Part shown: positions 22,046 through 35,600 of the stretch, in pieces
Numbering within the stretch: the first letter of the stretch is position 1
Layout of the letters: each line of letters opens with the position of its first letter
Assembly (NCBI GenBank): GCA_017506865.1
Contig: JAFCMP010000017.1
Location: forward strand, 372,001-436,000
Length of the DNA stretch: 64,000 nucleotides
DNA from: Tribonema minus
Lineage: Eukaryota > Sar > Xanthophyceae > Tribonematales > Tribonemataceae
Direction: 5' to 3'
Notes under the pieces: model-generated
The model's input: the letters and a program-made list of their open reading frames with translations, nothing else
Told to the model about the DNA's origin: nothing
Databases searched by the model: none
Position numbers and translations under genes: made by a program

Positions 22046-23699
22046 ATGGCAGCCACGTACGCATCCGTTCTCGTCACGCGCGCGCGGTCACTCTTCAAAG
22101 CGCTCGATATCTCGTCACTGCGCAACCGCTGCTGTGCCGCCGCGCGCGCGCAGGAGAAGCTGAGCGCTGCTGACGGCGCCGCGCTGCGCCGCCGCTGCGA
22201 AGGCATCCCGCGCGACCTGGGCGACGCGCCCTTCGTGCTCTACACGCACGCCGGCGTTGCTGCTGCCGCCGCCGACGCGATCGCCAACTGCTGCGCGCTG
22301 CCGCTGCTGCTGCTCATCGCACTTCGTGCTGCAGCAGTGCTCTACGCGCGCGCCGGCGTGGATGTCCACACGCAGGCGTGCGCCGCGGAGGCGCGGGCGC
22401 GCGCTGGCGACTTCGGCAGCCTCGTGCAGTGCGCGCTGCGGCAGCGCTCCGTGGAGGCGGTCGTCGACGCGCAGATGGCCGGCGTGCCCACGGACCTGCT
22501 GCCTTGCGCATGTGACGCACCACCAGATGAACGAGATGACAGCCCAGCCCTGCAGCGACCACCGGGGCGATGATGCCAGAGAAGAACGACATGGACTCCT
22601 CGGCGCCGTTGCCCTCAAGCTGGACATCCGCGGCAATTACCTCCTCCCTGCAGAGGGAGTAGGCATGGTATAGGGCAGAGCAGGCGTCAGGGGAGTGAGG
22701 AAGGACCCTAAGTTAGTGTGCGTGTAACTGCCGTAACTGCCGGTTGGTTGGTCGGTCGTGCTGCCGCGTGTCGAGTGTTGCCATCATGTTGTGAGGCATG
22801 GACTTGCGCTGGCGAGTAGCGCGATGAGAGGGGCGCCGGTCACGCGAGACCAGTGAGCAGGGAATAGGGGGACTCCATGTAGTGTGTGCTGTATCTACCG
22901 CGCTGTGCTGCAACACGCCGCGCTGCGCATCTGTACAGGCGGCGGCGCATCAAGCCCGTGCGCAGGCAGCGCAAGCGCTGCCGCACGCGCGCTGCCCCCC
23001 CCCCCCACGTCCTCCTAACCCCCGTCGCCCCGCCCGCTGCGCGCCTGAACCTCACACACGTTACAGGCACGGCGCCGTCGTCGCACACGCGCTTTGGTAT
23101 AGCGCGCACACCAAGGTTGCCGCGGGACTGCGCAACCCCGCCGCCGCCGCCAGCGCCGCCGCCGCCGCCGCCGTCGTCGTGTTCTGCCGCAACGTGAGCG
23201 CCGTCGTGCAGAGGCTGGCCCTCACCCTGCGCGCGAAGGTGTTCACGATGATGGTCCAGATCAGGGCGGCAGCGCGCAACGCACCGCACCGCGTCGCCGC
23301 CGCCGCGCCCAACGCCAGGCGTTCACGGCGGCGGTGCTGCAGCACGCGCTGCGCGGCGGCGGCGGCGGCGGCGGCGGCCTCGATTGCGTCGCCGTGTGGT
23401 TCGATAACCCCGAGGTCGGCCGCATGCGCGTCGCCGACAGGAACATGGCGTGGCTCGACACGCTGGCGGTGCGCGCGATGCCGATGCCATCTACTGCCCA
23501 CAACACCATGGCCGCCGCTGCTGCCGCCACCTCCGCCGCCGCCGCCGCGCCTGCTCGGGCTGTCCGCGGTGCTGCAGCTGAGCATCGACACTGGGATGTC
23601 GATATTGGCGGCAGCAGCGGCGGCGGCAGCAGCGTGCGCCACTCGGCGACGTTGCCGCGCCGCCGCAACAGAGTGTCGGAGCCACCATGCGGTGGTTGA
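22046..23699 (+). CDS. unrecognised multi-exon protein
   Basis: I do not recognise the family. High third-position GC and long frames on this strand support coding. ATG at 22046 opens a frame to about 22500 (E-K-L-S-A-A-D-G-A-A-L-R-R-R-C ... D-L-G-D-A-P-F-V-L-Y ... V-P-T-D-L-L-P). A second block starts after CAG near 23068 (G-A-V-V-A-H-A-L-W-Y-S-A-H-T-K-V-A-A-G-L). It probably splices from AAG at about 23239 to GCGTTC at about 23323, because the frame changes there in phase with an AG acceptor. It ends L-D-C-V-A-V-W-F-D-N-P-E-V-G-R ... to TGA at 23699. A near-repeat (F-V-L-Y-T-H-A-G-V / V-L-Y-A-R-A-G-V) inside the first block suggests a duplicated acceptor or a retained short intron. Exon limits around 22500-23070 are unresolved; other frames and the minus strand are also partly open there. 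Confidence 0.4.
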
Positions 23700-26566
23700 A
23701 GTCCAAAGACATCAGCCCCCCCCCCCTCTCCTCCCCTCCCCCCCCTCCCCTCGCCAGTCAGTAGTATTATACTTTTACATGGAGTGTGGCTCATATGCCC
23801 TCCACGGGACGGGTTGTCAGGAGGGGCTTGAGGGCATCACCGCTTTATATAAGTGAGCATACTGCGCGAGTTCTTCGGTTCGCTTGCCGCAGCACCGTAG
23901 CTGCCCATCATTGCGCGGACTGTGTTATGGGGGGGCACTGCCTTTGCCGTCTGCGCCTCTTGAGGTTTAAGTTGGCAAATGTCATTCACGAACATGTAGC
24001 ATGTAGATGGTTGAGTGTGCGCTTGCGTGCACAGTGCCGCCGTGCACCTTTGTGTTCTCGCGGTATGTGTTGACAGTGTGTAGGTTAGGGGGCTGACTCA
24101 TTGAGTCCTCGTGATAGGCTAGGCCCACCAGATTGTGCATCATCTGTTGGTAGTTTTCTAAAGCGCAGGCGTGCGCACCGCCCCCTTCTATCTTCTACTT
24201 TTGTTGTCATAATCATAACAATGACTCTTCTTTTCTGCATATTTGGTGATTTGGGCTCTCTCTGTGTTGTCTCTGCTTGCACTGCCTGTTGTAGTTCTAT
24301 GCGCAGTGAGTTGTGGGTTAGAGCTAGGGTTTGGTTTCCTCGCATGCAGAGCCTCCTGTGAATTTGTCACAAATGTGAAAAATCATCAAGTGATGCCGGG
24401 TACAGCGCTAAACATAAGCACAAAGTGCCACTTAGGGGGGGGGGGGGGCATTGACCATCATCATGAATGCTCGTTGCACGGCCGATGATAACCATCTGAG
24501 AGGTCAGCAGGAGAGGGCAAATGAGATGCACACGCTGATGTCACAACAGCCAAAATAACATCCACATTATTTGTATCGACAAGAGTTCGGTAACTATGAA
24601 ATCGGCTCTCATGCGGTGCGCGCCCGCATTCAAACACGGCTGCTATTGCCGCGCGTTGTCAGGATGCCAATACTGCTCTAAGAAGGGTGCAGAGCACCAA
24701 TTCCCATGTCCTACGGCTACTTGACCTGCAACAGGCTCTATGCGCGCGTGCGTAGCGGCGGCAACAATCTGTAGCTCTGTGGCTGACATGACGGCTGATT
24801 TCCCCCAGGAAAGGGGGGAAGGGGGGGGTGGGAGTACCCGTATTTACATGTGGCCAGCACTCCGCTGAGGTCGAGGGTGAAGCGGCGCACCGCGACTTGC
24901 TGGCATGACAAAAGCAGCGCTCAACAGGCCTCGCCCTGGATGAACACGCCCAGCATTTCCAGCAGCGTGCCAGCCGACGTACGCTCGGGATGTGTTGCAT
25001 GCGAGCAAGAATGCAAACAGGACGGCAGAAGCCAGCACATAGGGCGTAGAAAGAAGCAGCGCTCAGCGCCCAGCGGGCACTTGAAGTTGCTAGCGCATAC
25101 TAGCCATGTACATAAAGCCTGCAAGTAGCCGCGACAGCGCGGTCATGCCAGGCCTGCACGAGGTGGCACAGTATGGACTTGATGCTTGACAAGTATGCAT
25201 GTTGACAACGTTCTGGCAGAAGAGTCAGGGGTACGCGGCGGCACACGATTTGCTATCCAAAGTGGCCTACCGCGCCCCATCTACTTCTAAAAGGCGCAGG
25301 TGGTGCTCCACATGGTCTACCTACGACTATGGCCGGAAGCACCGCCGTTGCCTATCTACGCCTGTGCCACCTGTTCGATCAGCTAGCAATGATGTTGGCT
25401 TAAAGACTCAGCATCAACCCTATGCTAGCGCGCAGAGAAGAGAGGGGATCAGGTGTGAGCATGGGGCTATTTGTCATGCCAGGCGGCCAGAACCGGGCAA
25501 GGAGGAACCATCGTGGCCTATTAGCCAAACAGGCGTTCTACAAGCCACCACTACGCTTCCTCGCAGCAGGGCCAGCCAGGATCATGAATAAGCTCCTGAG
25601 CCGACACAGCCAGGGATGCGACCAAGAGTGACCTCCTCAGGGAAGGGACAGACGCTTGACAGCACCCCTGGCAGCACAGGCGCTGCCAACGACAAAACAA
25701 GCGAAGTTGCGAGATTGCACGCCAGAGCTCACGTTCTCTCTGCGCCCCACGCGCAGGGTCATGGCTGTGATGCCGTCGCAGAACAGGCTCAAACAGCCGA
25801 CGCGCGATTCCCGGCGCAACTGACACCGCTTGAGCCTGCAAAGCAACTGCCCCCATGTGCATCTTTCGGAAACGTGCAGACCTTCAACAAGTCCGCGAAA
25901 GCAGCGATCTGTGCCTCAACTGCCCCCATACTCCCTTCTATCCCTCTAATCTCTCTTCCCGCGAGCATCTACTTCTGTCGTGTGGCGCTGTGTCTATCGG
26001 ACGTAGAATTTGTGCTATTGTGTGCAAAAGCGGCTGCCCGCAAGCAGTATGCTGGCCACCGCGGCTGCAGAGAATATCAAGTTGAATGAACTTGCCTGTC
26101 TGATAGTGAGCCGCGCAAAGAGGGGTGCCCTGACGGGGCCTCAACTTGTGTCAGGCGTTGGCGATAGGTGACAATCCGCTTTGCTGAAGGCAAGGTCTCG
26201 TGTTAGTGATTGTTGAATCAATGGTAGAAGAGCAGAAGGAAGCTCGAAGAACTGCGTCTAGAAGTCGAAAAAACAAGCTGTGTCACGCATGTGTCACATT
26301 TATTCTGTCGCGACGCCTTCCGCGAGGGCAGTTCTCAGGGGACCAAGCACGGCGCACGCCACAGCTGACTTCAGAATGGTGTATTGACTCCTGTAAGACC
26401 CAAACCTGCCCGTAGCGACAGTCGTAGAACTCAAAAACTTTTAACTTCACCTTCAACTTAATTTGAGGATCACCGAGAAAGCATCCTCGCATTACAGCCT
26501 GATGCTACGCACTGCAGCATGCACACTACCACTGACTGCGCCAAGCTCGTGTTCATCGAGTAGGCT
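23700..26566. other. gene-poor interval
   Basis: Nothing recognisable. It contains a poly-G run at about 24435-24449, CAGCGCTCA motifs near 24914 and 25054, one candidate leader exon on the minus strand (24850-25038), and open frames at 25199-26089 without convincing coding character. Confidence 0.4.
24850..25038 (-). CDS. possible signal-peptide first exon
   Basis: An ATG at 25038 opens M-L-A-S-A-V-L-F-A-F-L-L-A-C, a good signal peptide, followed by about 45 residues rich in Ala, Gly, Arg and Ser. The frame stops where a good donor context lies (CAT|GTAAAT at about 24843-24850). No following exon could be joined with confidence, so this is only a candidate. Confidence 0.22.
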
Positions 26567-27575
26567 ATGGCACAGGCTGCGGCGGTCGCGAAGAAGCGGG
26601 CGTTGGAGTGCGACAAATCTGAGCATGTTTGCGCAGGCCGCGCAAAGGCCGTCCCGCCCGAAGCCGTGCATACGAGTGGCCTAGCAACACCTCCCGGTGT
26701 ATATAATGAGACTGTTCATGTTGATGGCGAGCATGCAGCGCGAGCCGGGAAGAAGCCAAGGCTAGCAAGTGATTCGGCAGTCCCGGGCCACCTTCAAGGT
26801 GCCGGCATTCCATCTTTCAACAACCCTATTGGAGAGCCGCCTGCAGCGCATGATGAGGAGCAACAGCATACCCCCCAACAGGTTGTGCCTTTCGTGAAGA
26901 GGGCGAGAGCAGAACAAGCCGTCAAGCACAGCCAGGTGCAAGTTCAGCCGACATCAAAGAGGCAGAAGAAGGCACAGCATCAGCATCAGCCTCCTGCAAA
27001 GCCTGCGCAGTCTAAGCACAGGACAGCCAAGCCAGGCCCGCTCGCACAAGTGTCGTATGCAGTCGTCAGCTCGAAGCAAAAGAAGGTGGAAGCTATCTAC
27101 AAGGCCGCTGAAACGCCTATACATGAAGCGAAGGACCTCCTTGGCGTACTGCAGCAAAGCAGAGCAGCACAGCAAGATCTGCATGAAGCACGCACTGGGG
27201 TCCTGAAGGCACAGCTTGTGGCGGCACAGACGGCATTCAAGAAGCTGAACCCGTCAACGCGTGCAAATCAGATCCTCTTCAACTTCCACGCTTTGCAGCC
27301 TGTTGGAGCCAAGGCGAGTATTGACATGCATTTTATGAGTCTAAACACACTATATGTGATGATGTTTGCAAGAGACGGCCATCAGCGAGCAAGTGAAGAT
27401 GACTGACCTGCCCGTGTTGAATGAATGTCAAGCAAGATTTGTAGAATCTGGTACTGTGCTCACTCTTGTGCAACACTGCGTGCAATTTCATGCTAAACCT
27501 GGGTTGGCGCTTTCGAGTCTCTTGCGGCTGTACCATGCCATGGCAGCATGCATGCACCGTGCACTGAGTGCATGA
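26567..27575 (+). CDS. basic, probably nuclear protein of unknown function, two exons
   Basis: Exons 26567-27313 and 27375-27575 (TGA), separated by a 61-nt intron with a GC donor (AAG|GCGAGT) and AG acceptor; the frame continues in phase. About 316 residues. Basic clusters (A-K-K-R-A, G-K-K-P-R-L, V-K-R-A-R, S-K-R-Q-K-K) look like nuclear localisation signals. The middle is Gln/Lys/Pro-rich, followed by a helical segment (L-L-G-V-L-Q-Q-S-R-A-A-Q-Q-D-L-H-E-A). Codon use is less GC-biased than in the conserved genes, as in the block at 49-55 kb, suggesting a transposon-associated or recently acquired gene (inference). Without the intron the first exon would simply run on to a stop at 27406. 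Confidence 0.5.
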
Positions 27576-27767
27576 ACCTTAAGTTGCATTTCAGCTCAGT
27601 GGTTCACACAAAGGGAGCTACACGTGTGACAGCAAAAAGTGCAGTTGCGTCCAAACATTTGGTACTACTATGCAACCTCTACTTGCATCCCAGCCGATAC
27701 CTACAGATCTTCCCCGGGTTGAGCATCTGCTTTTGCATGATTGATTCCACTGCTGCAGCTGCTTCTC

Positions 27768-28122
27768 ATGACGGAAGTGGAGCCAAGGCTGGCGGCAGCT
27801 GGCAAGCCCGCATCATCACAGGGTGAGGTGCCCAGAGCGCCGATGGCGTGTGCAAGGTCCGCCCGTGGTGCTGGCCCACTTTCGTAAGCACCCATTGCGC
27901 TACAAGCTACTGCCGACTTGTGATGAAGACAGCGTTTCAGTCAGGACACACACAGGCTCGAGGGACGCTGTTGCAGAGCAGTGTGCTGCCACCGTCGCCG
28001 AGACGGCGGAGACGCGCATCCTGACGGCCGCAGCGGCAGCTCGCAAGAGCGCCAAGAAGAAGCAGAGAGGACTTATACAGTGGTTGAGCACTGTCGATCG
28101 CATGCCCCCGGCGCTACACTAG
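27768..28122 (+). CDS. small hypothetical protein, two exons
   Basis: ATG at 27768 (M-T-E-V-E-P-R-L-A-A-A-G) runs to a good donor at 27884 (TTTC|GTAAGC). The exon 27945-28122 continues in phase (T-H-T-G-S-R-D-A-V-A-E-Q) and ends at TAG. The 61-nt intron has GT-AG ends. The product is about 98 residues, with an Ala-rich helical part and a K-S-A-K-K-K-Q-R basic cluster. No family recognised; it may be a remnant of the same gene class as 26567-27575. Confidence 0.3.
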
Positions 28123-28564
28123 ACAGGAGGCTGTGGGCGCGTGTGTGTGAGTGTTGGGGGTAGGGGGCGCGCTGCGTGGCAAGCTCAACTTCGGTGCACG
28201 CAGCAATCCATTGGGGTATCCGGGGCCGCCGCAGCTGCATTACACCAGCAGCCAGAGCAGGCATTGTTGCATGTGTCTGTGTCCAGTTGTGGTTTATTGG
28301 GTTTCTGGAGCAATTGAAGATCAACTGTCTGCTTTGTGAGAGGTGCAAGATGGTTGTGTAGCAGTAGCGTACGCCGCCGTGCATATGAGCAGGAACTGTA
28401 GAAAGGAGTTTGTAAAATTAGTATCGATCACGACTTTGCGGTGTTGAACTGGACACACCGTACAAGCTTGTGCGCCCAAGGCAGCATGGCATTGCGTGCT
28501 TCCTCCCAAAAGCATCGCAAACCGGTTGCCAGCTACGATCAGGAAGAGCCAGAGACATAGCAGC

Positions 28565-28911
28565 ATGTTGAGTGCATCTTTCGCTCCTGTTCAAAGCACC
28601 AGTGCAAAGCTGTACCAGTACGCCAGGCGTCTGCACTTGCTGACATACAAGCTCGAGAATGAGACTACTCGTGTGTGACGTTACATTTTCTTGTATACTT
28701 TGAAGTATGTGTATTGTCTGAGGCGCTGCTGGTCATTCGACATCACTCATGTGCTGTTCATTGGTGTACTTGGATACATCGGCACCTTCAGCTCCACAGC
28801 AGCATGGCAGTTTGCATGAGCGGTCATCACTTCAAGCTGGTCATCGCACTTCATGTGCCTGCGCCACTTGAGTGCGCAGCATACATCAAGCTCACCAACA
28901 CCACGCAATAA
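28565..28911 (+). CDS. possible small two-exon gene
   Basis: An ATG at 28565 opens M-L-S-A-S-F-A-P-V-Q-S-T-S-A-K-L-Y-Q-Y-A-R-R-L. A second frame near 28799-28911 reads M-A-V-C-M-S-G-H-H-F-K-L-V-I-A-L to TAA. GT and AG positions allow an in-phase join but the donor context is weak. Both pieces have protein-like composition; no family recognised. Confidence 0.22.
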
Positions 28912-29675
28912 TCTTATGCGGCGGCGCCATGAAGTGGGTAATGCAACATGTCAGAAAGGGTGAGGGCAAGTGTCAGGCGAGTGCAATTGATGCACGCCTC
29001 TTGTAATGCGCCAAGGATCTCGAATACTGAACATGGTTTGCTGCACTCTGCGGTACGCAGCTCAACCTTGTGTGACGAATTTCAGTTCTGCTCAAGCGGC
29101 GGGTCTCTCGCCGCGCCTGGCACCTGCAACTGCTGCAGGCGGCGGTTGGCGTGTTGACAGTTGACCTCTCTGCGTGATACGATGTGCGGCGACGCTGCTG
29201 GCGGTCACCGAGCTCAGAGCAGTCTTTTCAGCGTCGCACCGACGGGCATCTTGCTGCGGGTGCTGCGCTGATCAAATTCAGTAGTAGTGCGGCTTGATTG
29301 CAGCCTGAGCCTGCCTTTCACGACAGTCCCGTCGCGACCCTGTCGTAAACGCGTCCTGTCATCTAAGGTGTGTACAGTCTACTTCATGTAAAGTGTGCGA
29401 AGTATGGACACCATACCGCCAGCGACTGGCACAGGCCAATTTGGCAAGCTCAGCAACTCTTTCTGTTTTTTCAGAGCGTCACCTGGCAGTTGCGTGAACT
29501 GCAAGTGCACTCGTGCCCATCGGGAAAACACACAGCTGTGCTTGCTCAGCAGCGCGGTCAAGGAGATTCGGTACAGACCGTGCTAGAAGCCTGCAGTGTG
29601 TGACGTCGGTGCTGCACCCGCAGTGCAGGCTGCGGCTTGAGACTTCAGCACAGCGCCGTTGCGTTGCAGAAAACG

Positions 29676-32600
29676 ATGGTCGTTGTTGAGGGGTCGTCAT
29701 GGCCATGGCATGGGAGGTACTGGAGCAGATGGTGCACGCTGGCTGCTAGTGTTTTCATTGGATGCTTCTGCGGGGTGGGCTATGCATTTGGCCTGTTTTC
29801 GGACACCTTCAAGGAGAACCTGGGGTATTCGCAAAGGAGCTTAGATCTGGTCGCCAGCTTCGGTGAGCGCAGCACGTTGGTTGCCTGCAAGCTGTGTGAG
29901 GACGTTAACGGCTGTATGTACCCAGATATTCTATACTGATGAGCTTGTGGCAATATTACAGTTGAGATGCTTGACATGCGGTGCAGCAAAGCAGATTCAA
30001 CGTGTAGTCTACAGCACAAACAGCGATTCAAGGTGCTTTCATGAGTGTTGACAATGTGAGGTTGTCATTGATCGTCATAATCTAGTGCTGGTGAAGCCAA
30101 TCTATCAGGATTGCTGTCCCATCAACCTGTGACTCCTGAAGCCAATAGGGCAGTTGATGCAGCCTGCCTGTGCTGTCATTTTGTAGCATTGAAGGGAGCG
30201 ACGCTGTGACCTGTCTATTTGCATGTACGAAGTGCCTAGTGCAGCATCCTGCTTAGAGACTTGCAAGGCACATCTTTTCACAAATATATTGCAGTGGTGC
30301 CCACCCGCAATCGAGCTGCTGCCTCATATGATCAAGGGACACATGCCATTGATGCAGACATTGGGGGTAGCGTCAGGGTCAGGTCAGAGCTAATCCCCAA
30401 TCATCAATAACACACTCAACCACAAACATAATCGTGGGAACAGCGGCCGATGACACCACCACCATTGATGCGCTATTTGCATCGTCAATGAAATGTGACA
30501 CGCCACTATTATGAAGGTCTGCAGAGCACTGCCAACTGCTCTCCTCTTGCCATGCAGCTGCCAGGCAAACTCCATGCGGCACATGCAGTCGCGCTGGTTT
30601 CAAAGTGTGGCGCCTCTCAATGATTGTGTGCATCACCTGTCGTGAATGCACCCACCAGCAGAGCATGTCATGCGCTGCTTGCGCGCTGCACACAGGCGCT
30701 GCGCTGTACCACGCTTTGACTTAACGCTGACCCTAGCCCGAAGATTTGAAGCACGTCGCACAGAGATGTGTCACGTAAAACATACATCACGAGAGCAAGA
30801 ATCAGTTTGAATGTGTACGCAGCTGTCAGCCACAGCCAGCCTCTTTCAGACATCACATCTCTGACCCGTGTCCTCCAGATCACCTGTGTGCCAACCCTAC
30901 CCCTATTCCCAGCTGTAGAACAAGTCAGTCATGAGAAGAACTGGGGGCAGCACTGCTGCAACACACCGTTGCCAAGCCAGCGCCAACTTTCTGGGTGCGG
31001 TCTCGCTTGCTGCTAGCGAATTGGTACCGCGCTGTGTTCCCGATTAGCACAATGGAATGGAATTCAAGTCGCTGAGCACAACTTCAATAGGCGTGAACCG
31101 TGTCACTACCTCGGTGTTAAACGAGTGAGCCGACGTTACCAGCTCAGGATCCCTCGACACACTGTGACGAAGGCAGAGCTCCGAACCCACTACACTGGAT
31201 ACGTATCGTGCAGAGACAGCTGGCCCCCTTACCCCCCCCCCCCCACTGCCCTGCGTACAGGCGAACTGGGCATGTGGAGCACGTTCCTCGTGGGACTGGT
31301 CCTGGAGCACGTTCCGCCGCGCCGCGTCTTTGTCCTCGGCGCACTCGTGAGCTGCGCAGGCCTCATGTACATTGCGGTGGCGACGGACAACAAGATAGAG
31401 TCGTCTGTCGCGACGGTCGCGGGCGCGTACTACGCCGCCAACTTGGGCATCGCCGCGTTCCAGACGGCCGCGCAGAGCATCTGCGTGCGCAACTTCCCGG
31501 CGGTCGACCGCGGCAAGGTGACGCTCTGCACCTCTTATGAATGTGTGTTGCACATACATGGACCCGTGACATCGTACCTTGAGTAGATATACATGTATGC
31601 CTACACGCGATGGTCGTCGCCACATCTAAGACCACTGCGCAGAGCATCTGCGTGCGCAACTTCCGGCGATCGACCGCAGCAACACACACATTCTTGCCCA
31701 AAAGCACCAACTGCGCCAAGCCCGCTTGCCCCCTTGCGATCTCATATGCTCATCAGTGCTCACAAACAGTTGCCTGCAACGCCCCCCCCCCCCCCCCCCC
31801 CTGCCCCTCCAGATCTGTGGCCTGCTGAAGTCGATACTCGGACTGAGCAGCGCCATCCTGGCAGCACTGTTCCAGGGGCTGTTTGGGGAGGAAAGGGTCA
31901 TCACCTTCCTGTTTGTCATTGGGTGAGTGATCATTTATCTGATTGGGGAGGGAACAGTGGTCATCTCGCTTGTCATTAGGTGACCATTCATTGGTATATA
32001 TTGCCAATGGGTGATGGGTCATGTGTTTGCATATGGACACTGGGAGGGCTGTGCCATGGGGGGGCAGCACTGCTGATAGCGCCAGTCACCAGCAATCCTG
32101 GGGGTAGTTGTGCTCTCGGAGATGAGCGTTGCGCAGTTTGTGTTGCGCATACGTCCGAATGTGCCAGCCCGCGGGCGCTCGCACAGCTGCGGAAGGGGCG
32201 CAGGCCTCCCCTTTTTGTTGCCATGACGCTGTTGAGTATGGTAATGTTATTGGAAGGCTGATAATGCTGCTGAAGTTCAGTATTGCTGTTTGTTAATGCT
32301 GTTGAACTCTGGCACTGCTGCTGAAGTTTGATGATGCTGTTGATGTTTGGTAGCGTCACCCAGTGATGTCTTCCCCCGCCCCCCCGCCCCCTCAGATCCG
32401 TTCTGCCGACAGCAGCGCTGATCGCGGCGGTGCCCTTCAACGTCGTCCCTGCCGCGCACCTGTCGTACGTCGTGGAGGCGGCGCAGGGCGTTACCCCAAC
32501 GCTCAACCACTTCTTGCGCTGGTACGCGGCGCTGATCGCCGCTATCGTCATAGGCATCGCACTCACAGGTGCGGCTAGGCGACTCAGGTTTATGGGATCA

Positions 32601-35600
32601 GGGTTTGGTTGAGGGTTAGGGCAAGGGTTGTTTTTGAAGCTAGGGTGGTTTAGGGTTCAGAGCAGGCTTGACACCAGCGCTCTACCACTTTTTTCGCTGG
32701 TATGCGCCGCTCATCGCCGCGATCATCATAGGCATCACGCTGACAGGTGCAACTGGGGTTAGGGCCAGGGTTTGACTGGTGAAGTAGAAGTACTTGAAGT
32801 TACGTTTTGTTTCAGCGTGACACCAGCGCTCGCCCACTTTTTGCGCTGGTATGCGGCGCTCATCGCCGCGATTGTCGTGGGCATCGCGCTCACAGGTGCG
32901 GCTACAGGCGACTTAGGGTTGGGATTAAGGCACACAATGTGTGTTGCATCAGCGTTGTCACCCTGCTGCACCTTGAGCACTGAGCCCTCGTGTTTTGTAT
33001 CTTGTCTTCCGCCGTGACCCCGGTGCAGCCTGCCACGTGACCCTTCCGGCGCCGTATTGGGGTATCGGCGTCCTGCTGCTCATCACGGGGGTTCTGGCAG
33101 TGCCGTGCTGCTACGGCAGCATCACTATCAAGGTGGGGTATGCTGGACGTATGCGCGTGCATGTATCCTTTGACAGATCCCCCCAATCCTCTGCACTGGC
33201 GAGGCCGCAGGGTAGGGGAGCTAGCGTCACAGTTGAAGCGTCGTGCGCAGCACATAAATTGCAGTTGGTGTGGTTGAAGTTGAAGGCAGCGCGCAACTCT
33301 TTAGCGGCGGAGGCATCATGGTGCGAAACATGTGCGCTGCCATGTCAAGTGTGTCATGTTATGCTGAGTCAGGGCGCATAGGGGGGCGGGTGGGGGGTGC
33401 GCCCTTTGTGGTGGCAGTCGGTTCAAATTGCGCCTTCATTCTGATCGGTACTGATGACCTGCGCAGCGCTGTCATCAGAGCACTGCCACGCTTGCTGTGT
33501 GCTGCTACTGGAAGCACACGCCTCTTTCATGTTTGCCTCCGCGCTTACCCTGCTACTTCAAGTTGACACTACCCCTGCTGCTCGGACCCGCGAAGCCTTG
33601 CACCGCTGACAAACACAACTAATCGCGTTTCTGGTCGCCGACCACAATCCGCAGAGCGCTGCCGACGAGAATGCAGACAAGTCCCCTCATGCATGCAACA
33701 ACGCACCGCAGTCGCTATCGGTTGTCGCAGAGAGCACTGCTGCACGTCCCCTGCTACTTCGACATCAGGCCCGATGGCTGATTCTCCGCATCAATCCCTC
33801 TATTGGCTATTGCTGTGATTTGCAGAGCGCTGCCGCAGAGGATGCGGACGAACCCCTGATGCAGGAGGTGGAGCCCCTCCTCGGCACCCCCCTACTGGGC
33901 ACTGTCCGCGAGGGGGACAACGGGGGGGGGGTGGAGCTCGAGGGGTCACAGCCGGCATTTGCGTGCGCGGTGACCGTCGCGCCGGCGCTCGCGAAGGAGG
34001 GGGATGGGGGGATGACGTGGGTGGAGGCCATGCAAGACGCGCGGTTCTGGGCGCTGCTGTTCGCGTTTCTGTGAGTGATTCGCGAGTGACTCACAGGAGT
34101 GACTCACAGGAGTGACTCACACTTGAGGTTAGAAGTATCAGCACGAGTTCTGGGGGCGCGAGAATAGTTGAAGCTTGACTTAAGAGTAGCAGTCCTACGA
34201 GCATCGTCACGCGGTCGTCCGCGCCTCCATTTGGGAGCAATGCAACACTGTATCGCAGCCATGCATCCCTTGAGTGACATACGGAGCGGCATGCTTTACT
34301 GTCCGAGATGGACGCGCTGTGCATCATTGCCGCAGTGCGGTGTGCCAAGCGCTGACGGAGGAACGTTCAGTGCTGCCGCAGAGATGATTTTTGAGCGCAG
34401 GCACACGCGGGCGCCTAATCTGCCCCCCCTTGTCACTGCTTGTGCTACCCTATATGTATGTATGTTGGCACCTACCCATGCCTGCCGTACGTCCAGTACC
34501 CAAGCAAACGCGGCTGCGAGCGCCCAAACGCGGCTGCGAGCGCCCCATAGTCTTGTCCTGTTTTATCGCTAGGAGCGCGCTGGGTATGCTGATGTAACCC
34601 CCCTTCATCAGCATGTAGATAACCTTTTGGCTCGTGGCCAGTGACTGCAGCAGCGGTGAGAACCGTTATTGGTGAAAGCCACTTGCGGATAACCATCTCT
34701 TGTCACCTAGAGCTCAACGATCTTTTGATTCATTTTTTATAACCCCCCAAGTGACGTAAAACCTTGTATAAACAATACCTACCTACGCTGCAGGCATATA
34801 TCGTTACCCCCGCACAAACGTGACCCCCCCCTCCCCTCCCCCCCCCCCCAGTAGACATGTACCCTAACCGCTACCCTGCGCTACCCTACATACCCTGCAC
34901 AGATGCGGCGCGGGCTCCGGCCTAGTCGTCATCAACAACATTGCCAGCATCGCAGACTCTCTCGGCGTGCCCTCCAGCTCGCTGCTGGTGAGCATCATCG
35001 GCCTCTGCAACGCGGGCGGGCGCTTCACGGCGGGGTGGGCTTCGGACCGCCTCGTGGAAGCGGGGATGCCGCGGTGAGCAGTGCTGGCGTGGTACTGTGT
35101 ACTGGTCTGTACTGTACTGTACTGTACTGTTTGTGGAAGCGGGGATGCCGCGGTGAGCACGGGTACAGAGAGGGGGGGGCACTGCGTGTACTGCGTACAA
35201 CAACCAACTGCATTCTGTACTGTTTGTGGAAGCGGGGATGCCGCGATACGCGCGCGTCCAGGAGAGGGGGCAGTGCTTGCGTGTACTGTGTACTGTTCTG
35301 TACTGTACTGTACTCTACTGTACTGCACAGTAGCTCGCATTCAGAGAGGGTGGGGCAGGGCCAGTACTGCACTGCCGCTGTGTAGTGTGTACTGTACTGA
35401 ACTGTATTGTACTGTACTGTACTGTACTGTACTGTGTGCGGAGTTGCGTGGTCAGTACTGTGCCCGACGCCTGAGCGCGCGCACGCCGGGCGGTGCAGTG
35501 CACGAATAACGGCACAGGACGGGGAGGAGAGTCACCTGGTGCAGTTGCGTCAGTCGCGTGGCGCGGCGGCGGCGCCACACAGCGTTGCCACGACATATGA

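Noticed and set aside
25199..26089. Overlapping + strand frames of 130 and 157 codons
   Set aside because: No motif, no consistent splice structure, mixed composition; competing frames on the other strand.
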